This document shows, one piece after another, positions 48,710 through 58,976 of a stretch of DNA of 64,000 bases. The notes beneath the pieces were generated by a model. The model was given only the letters and a program-made list of their open reading frames with translations, made no database searches and was not told the origin of the DNA. How positions within the stretch are numbered: the stretch's first letter is position 1; each line of letters starts with the position of its first letter. Source of the DNA: Pseudomonas parafulva (GTDB taxonomy: Bacteria; Pseudomonadota; Gammaproteobacteria; Pseudomonadales; Pseudomonadaceae); contig NZ_CP009747.1 of NCBI RefSeq assembly GCF_000800255.1, forward strand, positions 124,001 through 188,000. The letters are read 5' to 3'. Both the position numbers and the translations under genes were made by a program.

Positions 48710-50953
48710 TCACCAGTTGTAGCGCACGCCGACACTCACGCCCCAGGGCTGCTCGATGTGCTTGCCCTTCATGTAGTCGAAGCCGGCCTGAACCTGCAGC
48801 GTGTCTGACACTTGTGCCGAGATCCCGGTGCCCAGTTCGATGCGGCTGCCGGAGAGGTCATTGGCAAACTTGTTGCCGTTGACCCGCACCTGGTTGTCGC
48901 GGGCGAATTCATGGGCAGCGGCGACCTTCACGTAAGGCTGTACGAAGCCACCGTCTTTGAGCGGGAAGTTGCGCCCGACATGACTGCCGACCTTGCCCAG
49001 TACTGAACTGGCGCTGTTGGCATTGGCGCGCATGCCGTTGTCCAGGGTGTAGTCGGCGCCATCGATCCACAGCGTCGAGAGTTGGGTGTACGGTTCGACG
49101 AACCAGCCGTCCTTGAGCTTGAAGTGCTTGCCCACCTCAACCGTGGCACCGACCCCGTTGTTGCTGTAGTCGCCCTTGGCTTTGCGGCCATCGCTCATGC
49201 GCACGTCAGAGCTGTTCTGGAAGCGGTTGGCCTTGATCAACGCATCGATGTACAGGCCGTCATCGGCCAGCCAGGTGCTGTAGGCACCCACGTGGAAGCT
49301 GTCGACCTTGCCCGAGGTCCCGCCGGACAGGTCCAGGTTCGAGCGGCTGTAGCCGCCCATCAGGCCGATCAGCCACTGGCCATCGCTGCTGGCGATCGGC
49401 ATGTCGGCACCGAAGGCGATGCCTTGCTGGGTCTGATCGTAGGCGGCACCGGCGCCGGCGCTGACTTTGTGCTTGTTGCCGTAGCTGCGCAGCCAGCCGC
49501 CGCCCTGGTCCTGACCGTTGCGCAACTCGCCCATGCGGGTACGCAGGGTGGAGGACTCGCCGTACCAGACGGTTGGCGCCGCGCTAAACAGGCCCGTCAC
49601 CGAGCGGGTGCCGGGGGTCGTGGTGTTGCTTTTGCGCACGAGGAACCAGTCGTCGCCGCGCTGCTCGAGGTCGTAGGCATAGGTGCCGAAGTCGACCTGC
49701 CCGCCGACCAGGTCGAAGCGTGAACTGCTGCCTTCGCCGGTGTGCACCACGTGATGAGCGGATACCGCCGCATTGGGATCGGTACCGGTGTTCTCCACCA
49801 ACAGGCGGTGATCGCCGCTGGCCTTGCCGCTGACGTCGACGAAGTCGCCCTGTCCGGTGGTCAGGTCGGCGCCGAGCATGAAGGTGCCACTGCCGGACAG
49901 TTCGCCCAGTTGCAAGCGGGTGAAGCCTGCGTTGGCCGGTTCACCGCGCAGGCTCACCGTGCCCTGATCGAGATTCAGGCGGTCCAGATTCGAGTCGCCG
50001 GTGAGGGTCCACAGCGAAGAGCCGTCGATGTTCAGCGAGCTGGCGTTGCTGATGGTGCCGGTCAGGCTGGCGTTGTCCGCCAGGGTCAAGTCGACCGTGG
50101 CGTCTTCGCTGGCCACGATGTCGCCAGTCAGGCGGCTGTCGCTCACCGAGAAGTCGACCTTGGCATCGTCCTGGACTTCCAGAATGATGCCGTTGCCGCC
50201 CACCAGGCGCGATCCATTGGCGACATGAATGTTGACCTGCGTGTCCACAAGCGGAGGGGTGTAAACCCTGATGGCGCTGCCCTCGCGCCCCTCGACGGTG
50301 GAGTTGTCGATCAGCAGGTGAGCGTTGTGATCCCCAGGGCCTCGCGCGCCGCCGAAGGTCACGACACCGTTGTTGTCGCCGATTATCCGGCTGTTCTCAC
50401 GAATCCGGACACTGGCGCCAGCTACGACCACACCGACACCACCCGGCAGCCGATCGACGCCCGGCGTACCCGCCACGCCATGAACCTCGGTGTTGGTCAG
50501 GTCCACCAGTGCGCTGTTGGCGGCGTTGATGCCCCGGGCGATCCCGGAGACGAAACTGTTGGAGATGAAGGCGCTGGATGCTTCCTGGAAGCCGGACAGA
50601 CGAATGCCGAAAGCCTGTTCATCAGGCCGGGCCGGGTCGAGCGTGGCTACGATCCGGCTGCTATCGATGACCGCGTGACTGTTGTAGAGCGCGATGCCGT
50701 TCTTGCCCTGGGCGCTGACCTCGGCGTTGTTGATGTTCACCTTGGCGCCGTTGGCCAGTATGTGCTGGGTGGCCGCTCCGGGCCTGACATTGAGCGTTGC
50801 GCCGGCTTTGAGGTTGTAGTCGTTGAGCGGCGATGACGGGTCCACGGCGAGCGTGCGTCCCTCGGGCACGACGATCGTCGCGGCGTCGACCGCTATCGGC
50901 ACAGCGATAAAGCCCAGCGCCACCAGGTGCTGGGCGAGTAAGGTAGGTTTCAT
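48710..50953 (-). CDS. Autotransporter with beta-helix passenger (smaller paralogue)
   Basis: A 747-residue type V secretion protein. A signal peptide (residues 1-24, ending AVDA) precedes a passenger of about 430 residues built of short beta-strand repeats (for example GNGIILEVQDDAKVDFSVS, LTGTISNASSLNIDGSS), as in pertactin-like beta-helices. The C-terminal barrel (about the last 290 residues) ends GVSVGVRYNW, with a final Trp for BAM recognition. The barrel is clearly paralogous to that of the next autotransporter (shared GKHIEQPWGV, FVQPYVKVAAA). ATG 50953 has no strong ribosome site. Ligand is unknown. Confidence 0.88.
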   Translation of the reverse strand: MKPTLLAQHLVALGFIAVPIAVDAATIVVPEGRTLAVDPSSPLNDYNLKAGATLNVRPGAATQHILANGAKVNINNAEVSAQGKNGIALYNSHAVIDSSRIVATLDPARPDEQAFGIRLSGFQEASSAFISNSFVSGIARGINAANSALVDLTNTEVHGVAGTPGVDRLPGGVGVVVAGASVRIRENSRIIGDNNGVVTFGGARGPGDHNAHLLIDNSTVEGREGSAIRVYTPPLVDTQVNIHVANGSRLVGGNGIILEVQDDAKVDFSVSDSRLTGDIVASEDATVDLTLADNASLTGTISNASSLNIDGSSLWTLTGDSNLDRLNLDQGTVSLRGEPANAGFTRLQLGELSGSGTFMLGADLTTGQGDFVDVSGKASGDHRLLVENTGTDPNAAVSAHHVVHTGEGSSSRFDLVGGQVDFGTYAYDLEQRGDDWFLVRKSNTTTPGTRSVTGLFSAAPTVWYGESSTLRTRMGELRNGQDQGGGWLRSYGNKHKVSAGAGAAYDQTQQGIAFGADMPIASSDGQWLIGLMGGYSRSNLDLSGGTSGKVDSFHVGAYSTWLADDGLYIDALIKANRFQNSSDVRMSDGRKAKGDYSNNGVGATVEVGKHFKLKDGWFVEPYTQLSTLWIDGADYTLDNGMRANANSASSVLGKVGSHVGRNFPLKDGGFVQPYVKVAAAHEFARDNQVRVNGNKFANDLSGSRIELGTGISAQVSDTLQVQAGFDYMKGKHIEQPWGVSVGVRYNW

Positions 50954-51032
50954 GATTGGATTCGACCGTAAAAAAATGACGGCGAGATTCAATCCTGACA
51001 GCCTTCCTGATGATGTAGGAGGATTCGCAAGA

Positions 51033-51060
51033 GCAGCAGGAAAAAACCTACACCTGCTGC
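51033..51060 (-). terminator. Hairpin after the larger autotransporter gene
   Basis: GCAGCAGG (51033-51040) pairs with CCTGCTGC (51053-51060), just after the stop at 51077 on the minus strand. The tail is not a clean T-run, so termination is possible rather than certain. Confidence 0.4.
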
Positions 51061-51076
51061 TGCATTGGCTTTCAAA

Positions 51077-54000
51077 TTACCAGCTAAAGCGTACCCCGAC
51101 GTTCACGCCCCAGGGCTGTTCGATATGCTTGCCAGTGCTGTAGTCGACATCGACATGGGCCTGCAACGTGCCGCTGATCTTGGCGACCACGCCCCCGCCG
51201 AATTCGGCGCGGGCACCGGAGAGGTCGTCATGGAAAGTGTTGTCGTTCACCTTGACTTCATTGTTGCGCGCGAATTCGCGGGCGGCAGCGACTTTCACGT
51301 AGGGCTGCACGAAACCGCCGGATTGCAGGGGGATGGTCCGACCAATGTGTGTGCCGACCTTGCCGAGCAGGGAGTCTGCCTTGTTGCTGCTGGCTCGCAG
51401 ATCGTTGTCGAGTCGATAGTTCTCGCCCTCCACCCACAAAGCAGCGACCTGGGCATAAGGCTCTATGAACCAGCCGTCATCGAGCTTGATGTGTCGGCCG
51501 GCCTCGACCTGGCCGCCCACGCCATAGTTGGAATAATCACCTTCGGCCTTGTTCCCGTCGCTCATGCGCACATCGGCTTTGTTGTCGAAGCGGTTGGCCT
51601 TGATCACGGCATCGAGGTAATAGCCGCTGTCGGTCAACCAAGTGCTGTACAGGCCCAGGTAGAAACTGTCGACGCGGCCATTGCTGCCCAGGCGCATGTT
51701 CAGCTCCGAGTCGCTGTAGCCGCCCATGACCCCGACCAGCCACTGTCCGCTTTCGGCGGGTAATGCGGTGTCGATACCGAAGGAGATACCTTGTTGGGTC
51801 TGTTGGTAGTCGACTTGGTCAGCGGTCGAAACCCGATAGCGATTGGCGTAGGTGCGCGCCCAGACCCCGCCCTGGCCGGCGCCGCCGTCACGCAGTTCGC
51901 CCATGCGGCTGCGCAGCGTGGTCAACTCGCCGTACCACACGCTGGGCGCGGCGCTGAACACGGCGATGGCGGTGGTCGCGCTGGGCGAGATGATCGGGGT
52001 CTCGGCCTGGGCCAGGTACCAGTCCGTATCGCGTTGTTGCAGCAAGTAGGAGTAAGCGCCCACATCCACCGTGCCGGTTTCGCTGATCAGGCTGAACTGC
52101 GCGGGGCCGCCTTCGGTGTGCACGACCCGCTGTGGCTGATCCCCCGACAGCGGTTCTGCGCCGGTGTTCTGGATGAGAAGGCCATGCTGGCCCTGCGCCT
52201 GGCCTTCGATGTTCACCAGATCGCTCTGATGGGCGGCCAGATCGGTGCCCAGCACGAACGTGCCCGCACCTTGGAGGCTGGTCGCGGTCAAGGTGCGGAA
52301 CCCGGCCTGACCGGCCCGCAGGTCGACCGTACCGCCGTCGAGGCTGAGGGCGCCGACGCTCGAGTCGTTGATCATGTTCAGGCGAGCGTTGCTGGCGATG
52401 GCGGTGGCGCCGACGTTGCGCACGGTTCCAGTGAACAGTGAACCGTTGCTCAGGCTCAGCGCGCCGCTACCTGGTGCGTCCTGGGTCATGTCGCCGGTCA
52501 TGCGGCTGTTGTCCAGGGACAGGCTGGCGACGTTGTTCACGTTACCGTCCAGGGTCGAGGCGTTGTTCAGGCGGATCGCTGTGGTGCTGCCGGTGCCCGA
52601 GAGCACATTGCCTTGCAGGCTGCTGGCATCGAGCGACAGCGTGCCGCCATCGACCACATCGCCGGTCAGGCGTGAGCCAGTGGTCAGGGTAGTGGTGCCG
52701 ACATTGCGCGCAGTGCCGTTGAATTCGGCACTGTTGGCCAGGTTCAGCGTACCGCTGCCCGGCGCATCCTGGGTCACGTCGCCGGTCATGCGGCTGTTGT
52801 CCAGGGCCAGGCTGGCGGCGTTGTTCATGTTGCCGTCCAGGGTCGAGCCGTTGCCCAGCGCCACGCGGGTGCCGCTGCCAGCAGCCGAGAGCACATTGCC
52901 TTGCAGGCTGCTGGCATCGAGCGACAGCGTGCCGCCATCGACCACATCGCCGGTCAGGCGTGAGCCCGTGGTCAGGGTGGTGCTGCCGACATTGCGTGCA
53001 GTGCCATTGAATTCGGCACCGTTGGCCAGGTTCAGCGCGCCGCTGCCCGGCACGTCCTGGGTCATGTCGCCGGTCATGCGGCTGTTGTCCAGGGACAGGC
53101 TGGCGGCGTTGGTTACATTGCCGTCCAGGGTCGAGCCGTTGCCCAGCGCCACGCGGGTGCCGCTGCCAGCAGCCGAGAGCACATTGCCTTGCAGGCTGCT
53201 GGCATCGAGCGACAGCGTGCCGCCATCGACCACATCGCCGGTCAGGCGTGAGCCCGTGGTCAGGGTGGTGCTGCCGACATTGCGTGCAGTGCCGTTGAAT
53301 TCGGCACCGTTGGCCAGGTTCAGCGCGCCGCTGCCCGGCACGTCCTGGGTCATGTCGCCGGTCATGCGGCTGTTGTCCAGGGACAGGCTGGCGGCGTTGG
53401 TTACATTGCCGTCCAGGGACGAGGCATTGCCCAGCGCCACGCGGGTGCTGCTGCCAGCGGCGGACAGTACATTGCCCTCAATGGCGCTGGCGTCTGCCGT
53501 GAGCGTGCCGACATTGTTGAAGTTGCCGGTGAATCGCGAACCGTTGGCCAGTGAGGCCGTTGCGCTGGACCCCAGAGGTTGATTGAGATTGCCCACAACC
53601 GTACTGGCGTCCAGGGCCAGGCTGTTGAGGTTGTTGAGGTCTCCCGTCAGGGCTGCCGCGTTTGCCAGGGTCACGTCGGCCACGGCACCAGTCGCTGCGC
53701 TGATGTTGCCGGTGAGGCTGCTGGCATCGATCAGGACCCGTGCCTGGGCGATGGCTCCGGCCGGATCGGACGGCAAGCCGACTTCGATCAAGGTCTGATT
53801 CGCAGCGTTGAGTTGTGATCCGTTGGCGATGACGATGTCGGCCTGCATGGCCTCGCCGCGCAAGTTGCCGACCACGATAGCGCTGCCCTCCTGGGAGGTC
53901 AGGCCGGCGTTGTCCAGGACCAGACGTGGTGCGGCTTCATCGCTGTTGAGCGCGAACAGACCCGCCCCCCAGCGGCTGCCCGTGGCATTACTGCCGCGCA

Positions 54001-54544
54001 GGATCGCTTCGCCGCCAGTGATCGATACCCCAAGGCCACTACCGGCAATCGACGTGCCTTGTGCACCCAGGCCGGTGATGGTCGAGTCGGTGAGCGTCAC
54101 CGTGCTGCCCGAGGACACGGTGACGCCGCGTCCGATCCCTGAAATCGTGCTGTTCGACACCTCGACGAGGGAGCCTGCTGCGCCTGCCTGCAAGGCGCGA
54201 ACAGCCTGCAGACCGGTCGCGGAAGTCGAGGATATGGTCGAGTTACGGATCGTGGCGTTCGAGCCGATCATGGATACGCCTGGCTGGGCGCCTGAGTTGA
54301 CCGACGCACCGTCCAACGACACTGTGGACCCGGCTCTGGCGTTGATCCCCAACGTTTCTGCGCCTGCGAGCACGCTGAGGCTGGCCGACTCGAGCGTCCA
54401 GGTCTCAGGAGCGGTGCCTGGGTTGACGGTAGCGCTGTCTCCGGGACCCAGATTGGCCGCCAATGCGAAAGGGGTAAGCGCGCACAGCGCCACGAGTGTG
54501 GGTGAACGCTTCATTAGAATGAATGTAAAACGGCATCCGGACAT
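51077..54544 (-). CDS. Autotransporter with tandem-repeat beta-helix passenger (larger paralogue)
   Basis: An approximately 1155-residue type V secretion protein. The signal peptide ends PFALA. The passenger holds about four 96-residue repeats (LDNSRMTGDMTQD, ALNLANGAEFNGTARNVG, TTGSRLTGDVVDGGTLSLDA in each) flanked by related shorter strands; PGSG and NAAS turns suggest a right-handed beta-helix. The barrel ends GVNVGVRFSW with a terminal Trp. The start at 54544 is chosen because AGGAG lies 8 nt upstream; ATG 54514 has no such site and ATG 54568 is an alternative. It may be an adhesin or aggregation factor; this is inference. Confidence 0.87.
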   Translation of the reverse strand: MSGCRFTFILMKRSPTLVALCALTPFALAANLGPGDSATVNPGTAPETWTLESASLSVLAGAETLGINARAGSTVSLDGASVNSGAQPGVSMIGSNATIRNSTISSTSATGLQAVRALQAGAAGSLVEVSNSTISGIGRGVTVSSGSTVTLTDSTITGLGAQGTSIAGSGLGVSITGGEAILRGSNATGSRWGAGLFALNSDEAAPRLVLDNAGLTSQEGSAIVVGNLRGEAMQADIVIANGSQLNAANQTLIEVGLPSDPAGAIAQARVLIDASSLTGNISAATGAVADVTLANAAALTGDLNNLNSLALDASTVVGNLNQPLGSSATASLANGSRFTGNFNNVGTLTADASAIEGNVLSAAGSSTRVALGNASSLDGNVTNAASLSLDNSRMTGDMTQDVPGSGALNLANGAEFNGTARNVGSTTLTTGSRLTGDVVDGGTLSLDASSLQGNVLSAAGSGTRVALGNGSTLDGNVTNAASLSLDNSRMTGDMTQDVPGSGALNLANGAEFNGTARNVGSTTLTTGSRLTGDVVDGGTLSLDASSLQGNVLSAAGSGTRVALGNGSTLDGNMNNAASLALDNSRMTGDVTQDAPGSGTLNLANSAEFNGTARNVGTTTLTTGSRLTGDVVDGGTLSLDASSLQGNVLSGTGSTTAIRLNNASTLDGNVNNVASLSLDNSRMTGDMTQDAPGSGALSLSNGSLFTGTVRNVGATAIASNARLNMINDSSVGALSLDGGTVDLRAGQAGFRTLTATSLQGAGTFVLGTDLAAHQSDLVNIEGQAQGQHGLLIQNTGAEPLSGDQPQRVVHTEGGPAQFSLISETGTVDVGAYSYLLQQRDTDWYLAQAETPIISPSATTAIAVFSAAPSVWYGELTTLRSRMGELRDGGAGQGGVWARTYANRYRVSTADQVDYQQTQQGISFGIDTALPAESGQWLVGVMGGYSDSELNMRLGSNGRVDSFYLGLYSTWLTDSGYYLDAVIKANRFDNKADVRMSDGNKAEGDYSNYGVGGQVEAGRHIKLDDGWFIEPYAQVAALWVEGENYRLDNDLRASSNKADSLLGKVGTHIGRTIPLQSGGFVQPYVKVAAAREFARNNEVKVNDNTFHDDLSGARAEFGGGVVAKISGTLQAHVDVDYSTGKHIEQPWGVNVGVRFSW
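52370..53480 (-). repeat. 288-bp tandem repeats inside the autotransporter passenger
   Basis: Matching motifs recur at 52475, 52763, 53051 and 53339, exactly 288 bp (96 codons) apart. The units at about 52850-53130 and 53130-53420 are almost identical, while the outer ones are diverged. The frame is kept in all. Confidence 0.9.
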
Positions 54545-54810
54545 CAGCGCGACTCCTGTTGATTTCATAGAGTTCTTCCAACACGGATTTTGTTGCACGC
54601 CTGACTATAGAGCGGCATTGAAATAGCGCACCTGATAAAAATGCTAGGTTACAGGCGCGACGGGGCTGCTCTAACTTGATGCTGCGGATGGGCATCAAGA
54701 CAACGACGCTCTCGTCGAGCCGTGGCTGCCGAGGGTAAGCGTGAATAAAAGGAGCTTGAAAGTTTCTGGTCAGGTTCGTCTTCCACTTCCACGATCCCGA
54801 GGACTGTTCA
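54545..54810. promoter_or_regulatory. Divergent region between autotransporter and orphan gene
   Basis: A 266-bp gap. It holds an inverted repeat, CTTGATGC (54675-54682) and GCATCAAG (54692-54699), 9 nt apart and roughly central, which could be an operator shared by both genes. No convincing promoter boxes were assigned. A GAGGA site serves the gene starting at 54811. Confidence 0.4.
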
Positions 54811-56784
54811 ATGAACGCTAGTCAACAAAGAAACAGTGCAGGCCTGGTGCAAAATTCCATTCTTCAGTTGCCGCAGATGCGTATTCCTGCTCGAGATCCC
54901 ACACGCACCATCGTGCCGGTCGCTGAACTGCAGCGTGATCTCGAAATTAAAGTTCCCAAGAGCCCCGACTTGCGCCCCTTCGACACGATTAAACTCATCC
55001 GGGACGGCGTGTTTTTCGGCGATGAGAAGGTCATCACCCAGGCCGAACTGGACGACCCTGCTCTTACAGAATTCACAATGTTGTTTCGCATGGATGAGTT
55101 TCCCGCCAAGGGCACCGATGTAGTCATCGCCCTCGATTATGGTATTTACGATCCTGACTCCGAAGACGGTGAAGCCGCGGGGTACCCGTTGCGCACGCGT
55201 TTCGACCAACTTGCGCCTGCCGGTGTCAGACCGCCACCGATCGCTTTCACGGACGAACAGTTGGACGGCATTACCGATGCCGATCTGATCAATGACGCGC
55301 TGCCAGTGCTGATCAATCCGTATTATCAGGGTGAGGCCGAAGACAAGATCGAGTTTTGGATCGGCTCGCGCGAGGACATCGGCTCGGGCACCTGGTTACC
55401 TCAGTCCTTCGATGTCACCAACCCGTCGCTTTCTACTGCCGGCTTCATCACGCGCGCTGAGCTGGAGTCGATGGGTGATGGGCGTCGCTTCTTCGCTTAC
55501 CGGGTGACCGACTGGGCAGGCAATGTCAGCGCGCCTTCGTCGCCGGTGGCCATTGACGTGTTCATCCAATTGCCAGCGCTCCAGGCTCCACTGATCCCTG
55601 AAGCCGATGATGGACTGATCACCTACAACGATGCCTATCCCGAGGTGGATGTCCAGATTCCCGCCTATCCTGGTGCATCCGTGGGCGACGAGATTGTTGT
55701 GACCTGGGGGGGGCAGACGATGCCTCCCTACAGGCTGACCGCTCAAGACGTCGGCAATGCGCCGATACTGGTCACCCTTCCTGTCCCCTTCGCCAGTGCG
55801 CTGGCGCAAGGTAACGGGCCAGTGGACGTCACCTACACGTTGCAACGCGGTAACCGTGCCCCTGTCAATGCCCCTATCACCCAAGTCCAGGTCAACCTCA
55901 GAACCCCCGGCGGTCCTGATCCTGATCCAGACCCCGAAAATCCAGTGCACGGCAATATTCAACCGCCGGTCGTCAAATGCGGTACCAGCCCCGACAACAC
56001 CATTGAAGCGCGCGATTTCGGCAAGGATGCCGAGGCGTTGATCCCCAGGCTGGGCAAGGATGGCAACCCAATCTGGGTGGAGGGCGATATCATCCAACTG
56101 TATTGGCATGGCCAGGGTGATCCGGGCTTGCAGCCGATTCACGTCAACGCGGCCAACGGCTCTGCGGACATCCGCTACCCCATCCCCTTCGATCCGGTGA
56201 TCAAGGCGACGGGCACAGGTGAATACGATGTGTACTTCACGGTTACCCGTCTGCTGGGTGCCAATCCTGCTCCCATCCCTGTCCACGTTTCGTCACCGAC
56301 CCAGTTGGTGAAGGTGTCGGCTGGATCGCAAGTTCCAGGTGGTGAAGACCCTCTTGCACCCGCTACTTTCCCGGATGCGAACGCACGCAACATCATCATC
56401 AGAGCGGTTGGCATGGCGGGTACCCGTTTCCGTATCCCTCTGAGTGGTGTGAAGAACATCGAACTGTCCAGAAACCCACGCGTGAGCTACGACTTCTATG
56501 GCGTGCGGGTGCCGCTGGGTCAATATACTCCACCAACGGGCCAAGTCGATCCCATCGAGGATTCTCGAATCACGGGTGAGCAGGCCTTGGTCCAAGCGGA
56601 TATTGATCGGGGCTATGTAGATGTGCTGCTGCCTTATAGCAAAACATATTACATATGCCGTAATGGGGGGTTCGCTGAATATTCGCTGTCCAATGATGCG
56701 GGCGCGAGTTCTCCTCAAGATCGAGGCTATGTGTATTTTGCATTGAACCGGGGCGGCGGTGTTTGTGACGTGCCATCGACTTGA
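54811..56784 (+). CDS. Orphan multi-module protein with Ig-like segments
   Basis: A 657-residue protein that I do not recognise. There is no signal peptide, membrane helix or catalytic motif. It is modular: residues 40-120 and 260-365 look like beta-sandwich modules; residues 141-250 form an IAFTDEQ-type module; PDPDPDPENP (370-378) is a linker; and 398-500 resembles 260-365 (GDEIVVTWGGQ against GDIIQLYWHGQ, VPF against IPF). Cysteines occur at 390, 616 and 652. It is acidic and Pro/Asp-rich. GAGGA precedes the ATG. It is divergent from the large autotransporter and 50 nt upstream of a small paralogue. Surface or toxin-like roles are speculative. Confidence 0.75.
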   Translation: MNASQQRNSAGLVQNSILQLPQMRIPARDPTRTIVPVAELQRDLEIKVPKSPDLRPFDTIKLIRDGVFFGDEKVITQAELDDPALTEFTMLFRMDEFPAKGTDVVIALDYGIYDPDSEDGEAAGYPLRTRFDQLAPAGVRPPPIAFTDEQLDGITDADLINDALPVLINPYYQGEAEDKIEFWIGSREDIGSGTWLPQSFDVTNPSLSTAGFITRAELESMGDGRRFFAYRVTDWAGNVSAPSSPVAIDVFIQLPALQAPLIPEADDGLITYNDAYPEVDVQIPAYPGASVGDEIVVTWGGQTMPPYRLTAQDVGNAPILVTLPVPFASALAQGNGPVDVTYTLQRGNRAPVNAPITQVQVNLRTPGGPDPDPDPENPVHGNIQPPVVKCGTSPDNTIEARDFGKDAEALIPRLGKDGNPIWVEGDIIQLYWHGQGDPGLQPIHVNAANGSADIRYPIPFDPVIKATGTGEYDVYFTVTRLLGANPAPIPVHVSSPTQLVKVSAGSQVPGGEDPLAPATFPDANARNIIIRAVGMAGTRFRIPLSGVKNIELSRNPRVSYDFYGVRVPLGQYTPPTGQVDPIEDSRITGEQALVQADIDRGYVDVLLPYSKTYYICRNGGFAEYSLSNDAGASSPQDRGYVYFALNRGGGVCDVPST

Positions 56785-56834
56785 TCGCGCATGCACCTAT
56801 CAATGCAGCAGAAACTTTTCTTGAGGATTTGAAC

Positions 56835-57194
56835 ATGAAAGCAGACGCAAAGAAATTATCCCTGCCGCCGATTGCTTTTACCGACGATCAGCGTCATGAA
56901 ATCAATGATCAAACGCTGGAGAATGATGAGCTGTCAGCGGAAGTTGATCCGTTCTTCGGCAGCGAACAGGGCGATGTGGTCGAGTTGTGGGTAGGCGAAA
57001 GTCGAAGTTCAGGAGACTTTGTAAGTCCGACCTATACGGTCGACGATCCATCGAATGTACTCGTCGTGTCGTTCAGGCGGATCGATTTGTTGAAGGTCAA
57101 CAACAAACGTGCGTACTTCGGTTATCGCGTCAACGGCGGGGAGTTGTCGACATTGGTCGGTATTCCCGTCAGTTTGAGCGAGAGTGCCGGCTGA
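56835..57194 (+). CDS. Orphan single-module protein related to the upstream gene
   Basis: A 119-residue protein with no signal peptide. Its residues 10-113 align with residues 141-250 of the 657-residue upstream protein (PPIAFTDDQ against PPIAFTDEQ; VELWVGES against IEFWIGSR; YFGYRVNGGELST against FFAYRVTDWAGNVS). TGAGGA 8 nt upstream supports ATG 56835; the ORF itself opens 54 nt earlier. The two genes are probably co-transcribed. It is AT-richer than its surroundings, which may indicate later acquisition. Function is unknown. Confidence 0.75.
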   Translation: MKADAKKLSLPPIAFTDDQRHEINDQTLENDELSAEVDPFFGSEQGDVVELWVGESRSSGDFVSPTYTVDDPSNVLVVSFRRIDLLKVNNKRAYFGYRVNGGELSTLVGIPVSLSESAG

Positions 57195-57212
57195 CACCAA
57201 GCGTTGGCGATT

Positions 57213-57236
57213 GCCCGACCTGATTTCAGGTCGGGC
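57213..57236. terminator. Hairpin between convergent genes
   Basis: GCCCGACCTG and CAGGTCGGGC form a 10-bp stem with an ATTT loop between the small orphan gene and norR. There is no T-run, so it is a moderate bidirectional terminator. Confidence 0.6.
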
Positions 57237-57241
57237 CTTGC

Positions 57242-58817
<1,576 letters not shown>

Positions 58818-58822
<5 letters not shown>

Positions 58823-58873
58823 TTGGACTCCTGTTGGTCATCCTGACTATACGCGGACACTGGTCAATATGAC
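58818..58873. promoter_or_regulatory. Three NorR-type binding sites in the norR-hmp region
   Basis: Two sites are perfect GTCA-N3-TGAC inverted repeats (58837-58847 and 58863-58873). A third at 58818-58828 keeps only GT-N7-AC and covers the norR start codon. Triple NorR boxes are known upstream of E. coli norVW. Confidence 0.7.
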
Positions 58874-58913
58874 ATGAATCCGCTCCAGGGCTTGATTTCG
58901 CAGGGCCTGCCAG

Positions 58914-58929
58914 TTGGCACGATTGGTGA
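58914..58929 (+). promoter_or_regulatory. Degenerate sigma-54-like promoter of hmp
   Basis: TTGGCAC-GATTG-GTGA has a perfect -24 half and lies about 50 bp past the last NorR box and 48 bp before the hmp ATG. The -12 half has GA in place of the invariant GC, so the call is tentative. Confidence 0.4.
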
Positions 58930-58976
58930 AACGACCGGTGTAATCATTCGAAGCCCAAGGCTCAGGAGTCGCAGCA

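Noticed and set aside
52475..53350. CRISPR array
   Set aside because: Spacing is regular, but the unit is 288 bp, in frame and coding, without short repeats and unique spacers.
52368..53582. A 404-codon plus-strand frame over the repeats
   Set aside because: It is the complement of the autotransporter repeats, and its Ser/Pro/Arg-rich repeated product only mirrors them.
58892..58908. A second sigma-54-like site (AGGGCTTGATTTCGCA) upstream of hmp
   Set aside because: GG/GC spacing is right, but most other consensus bases differ; the site at 58914 has a far better -24 half.
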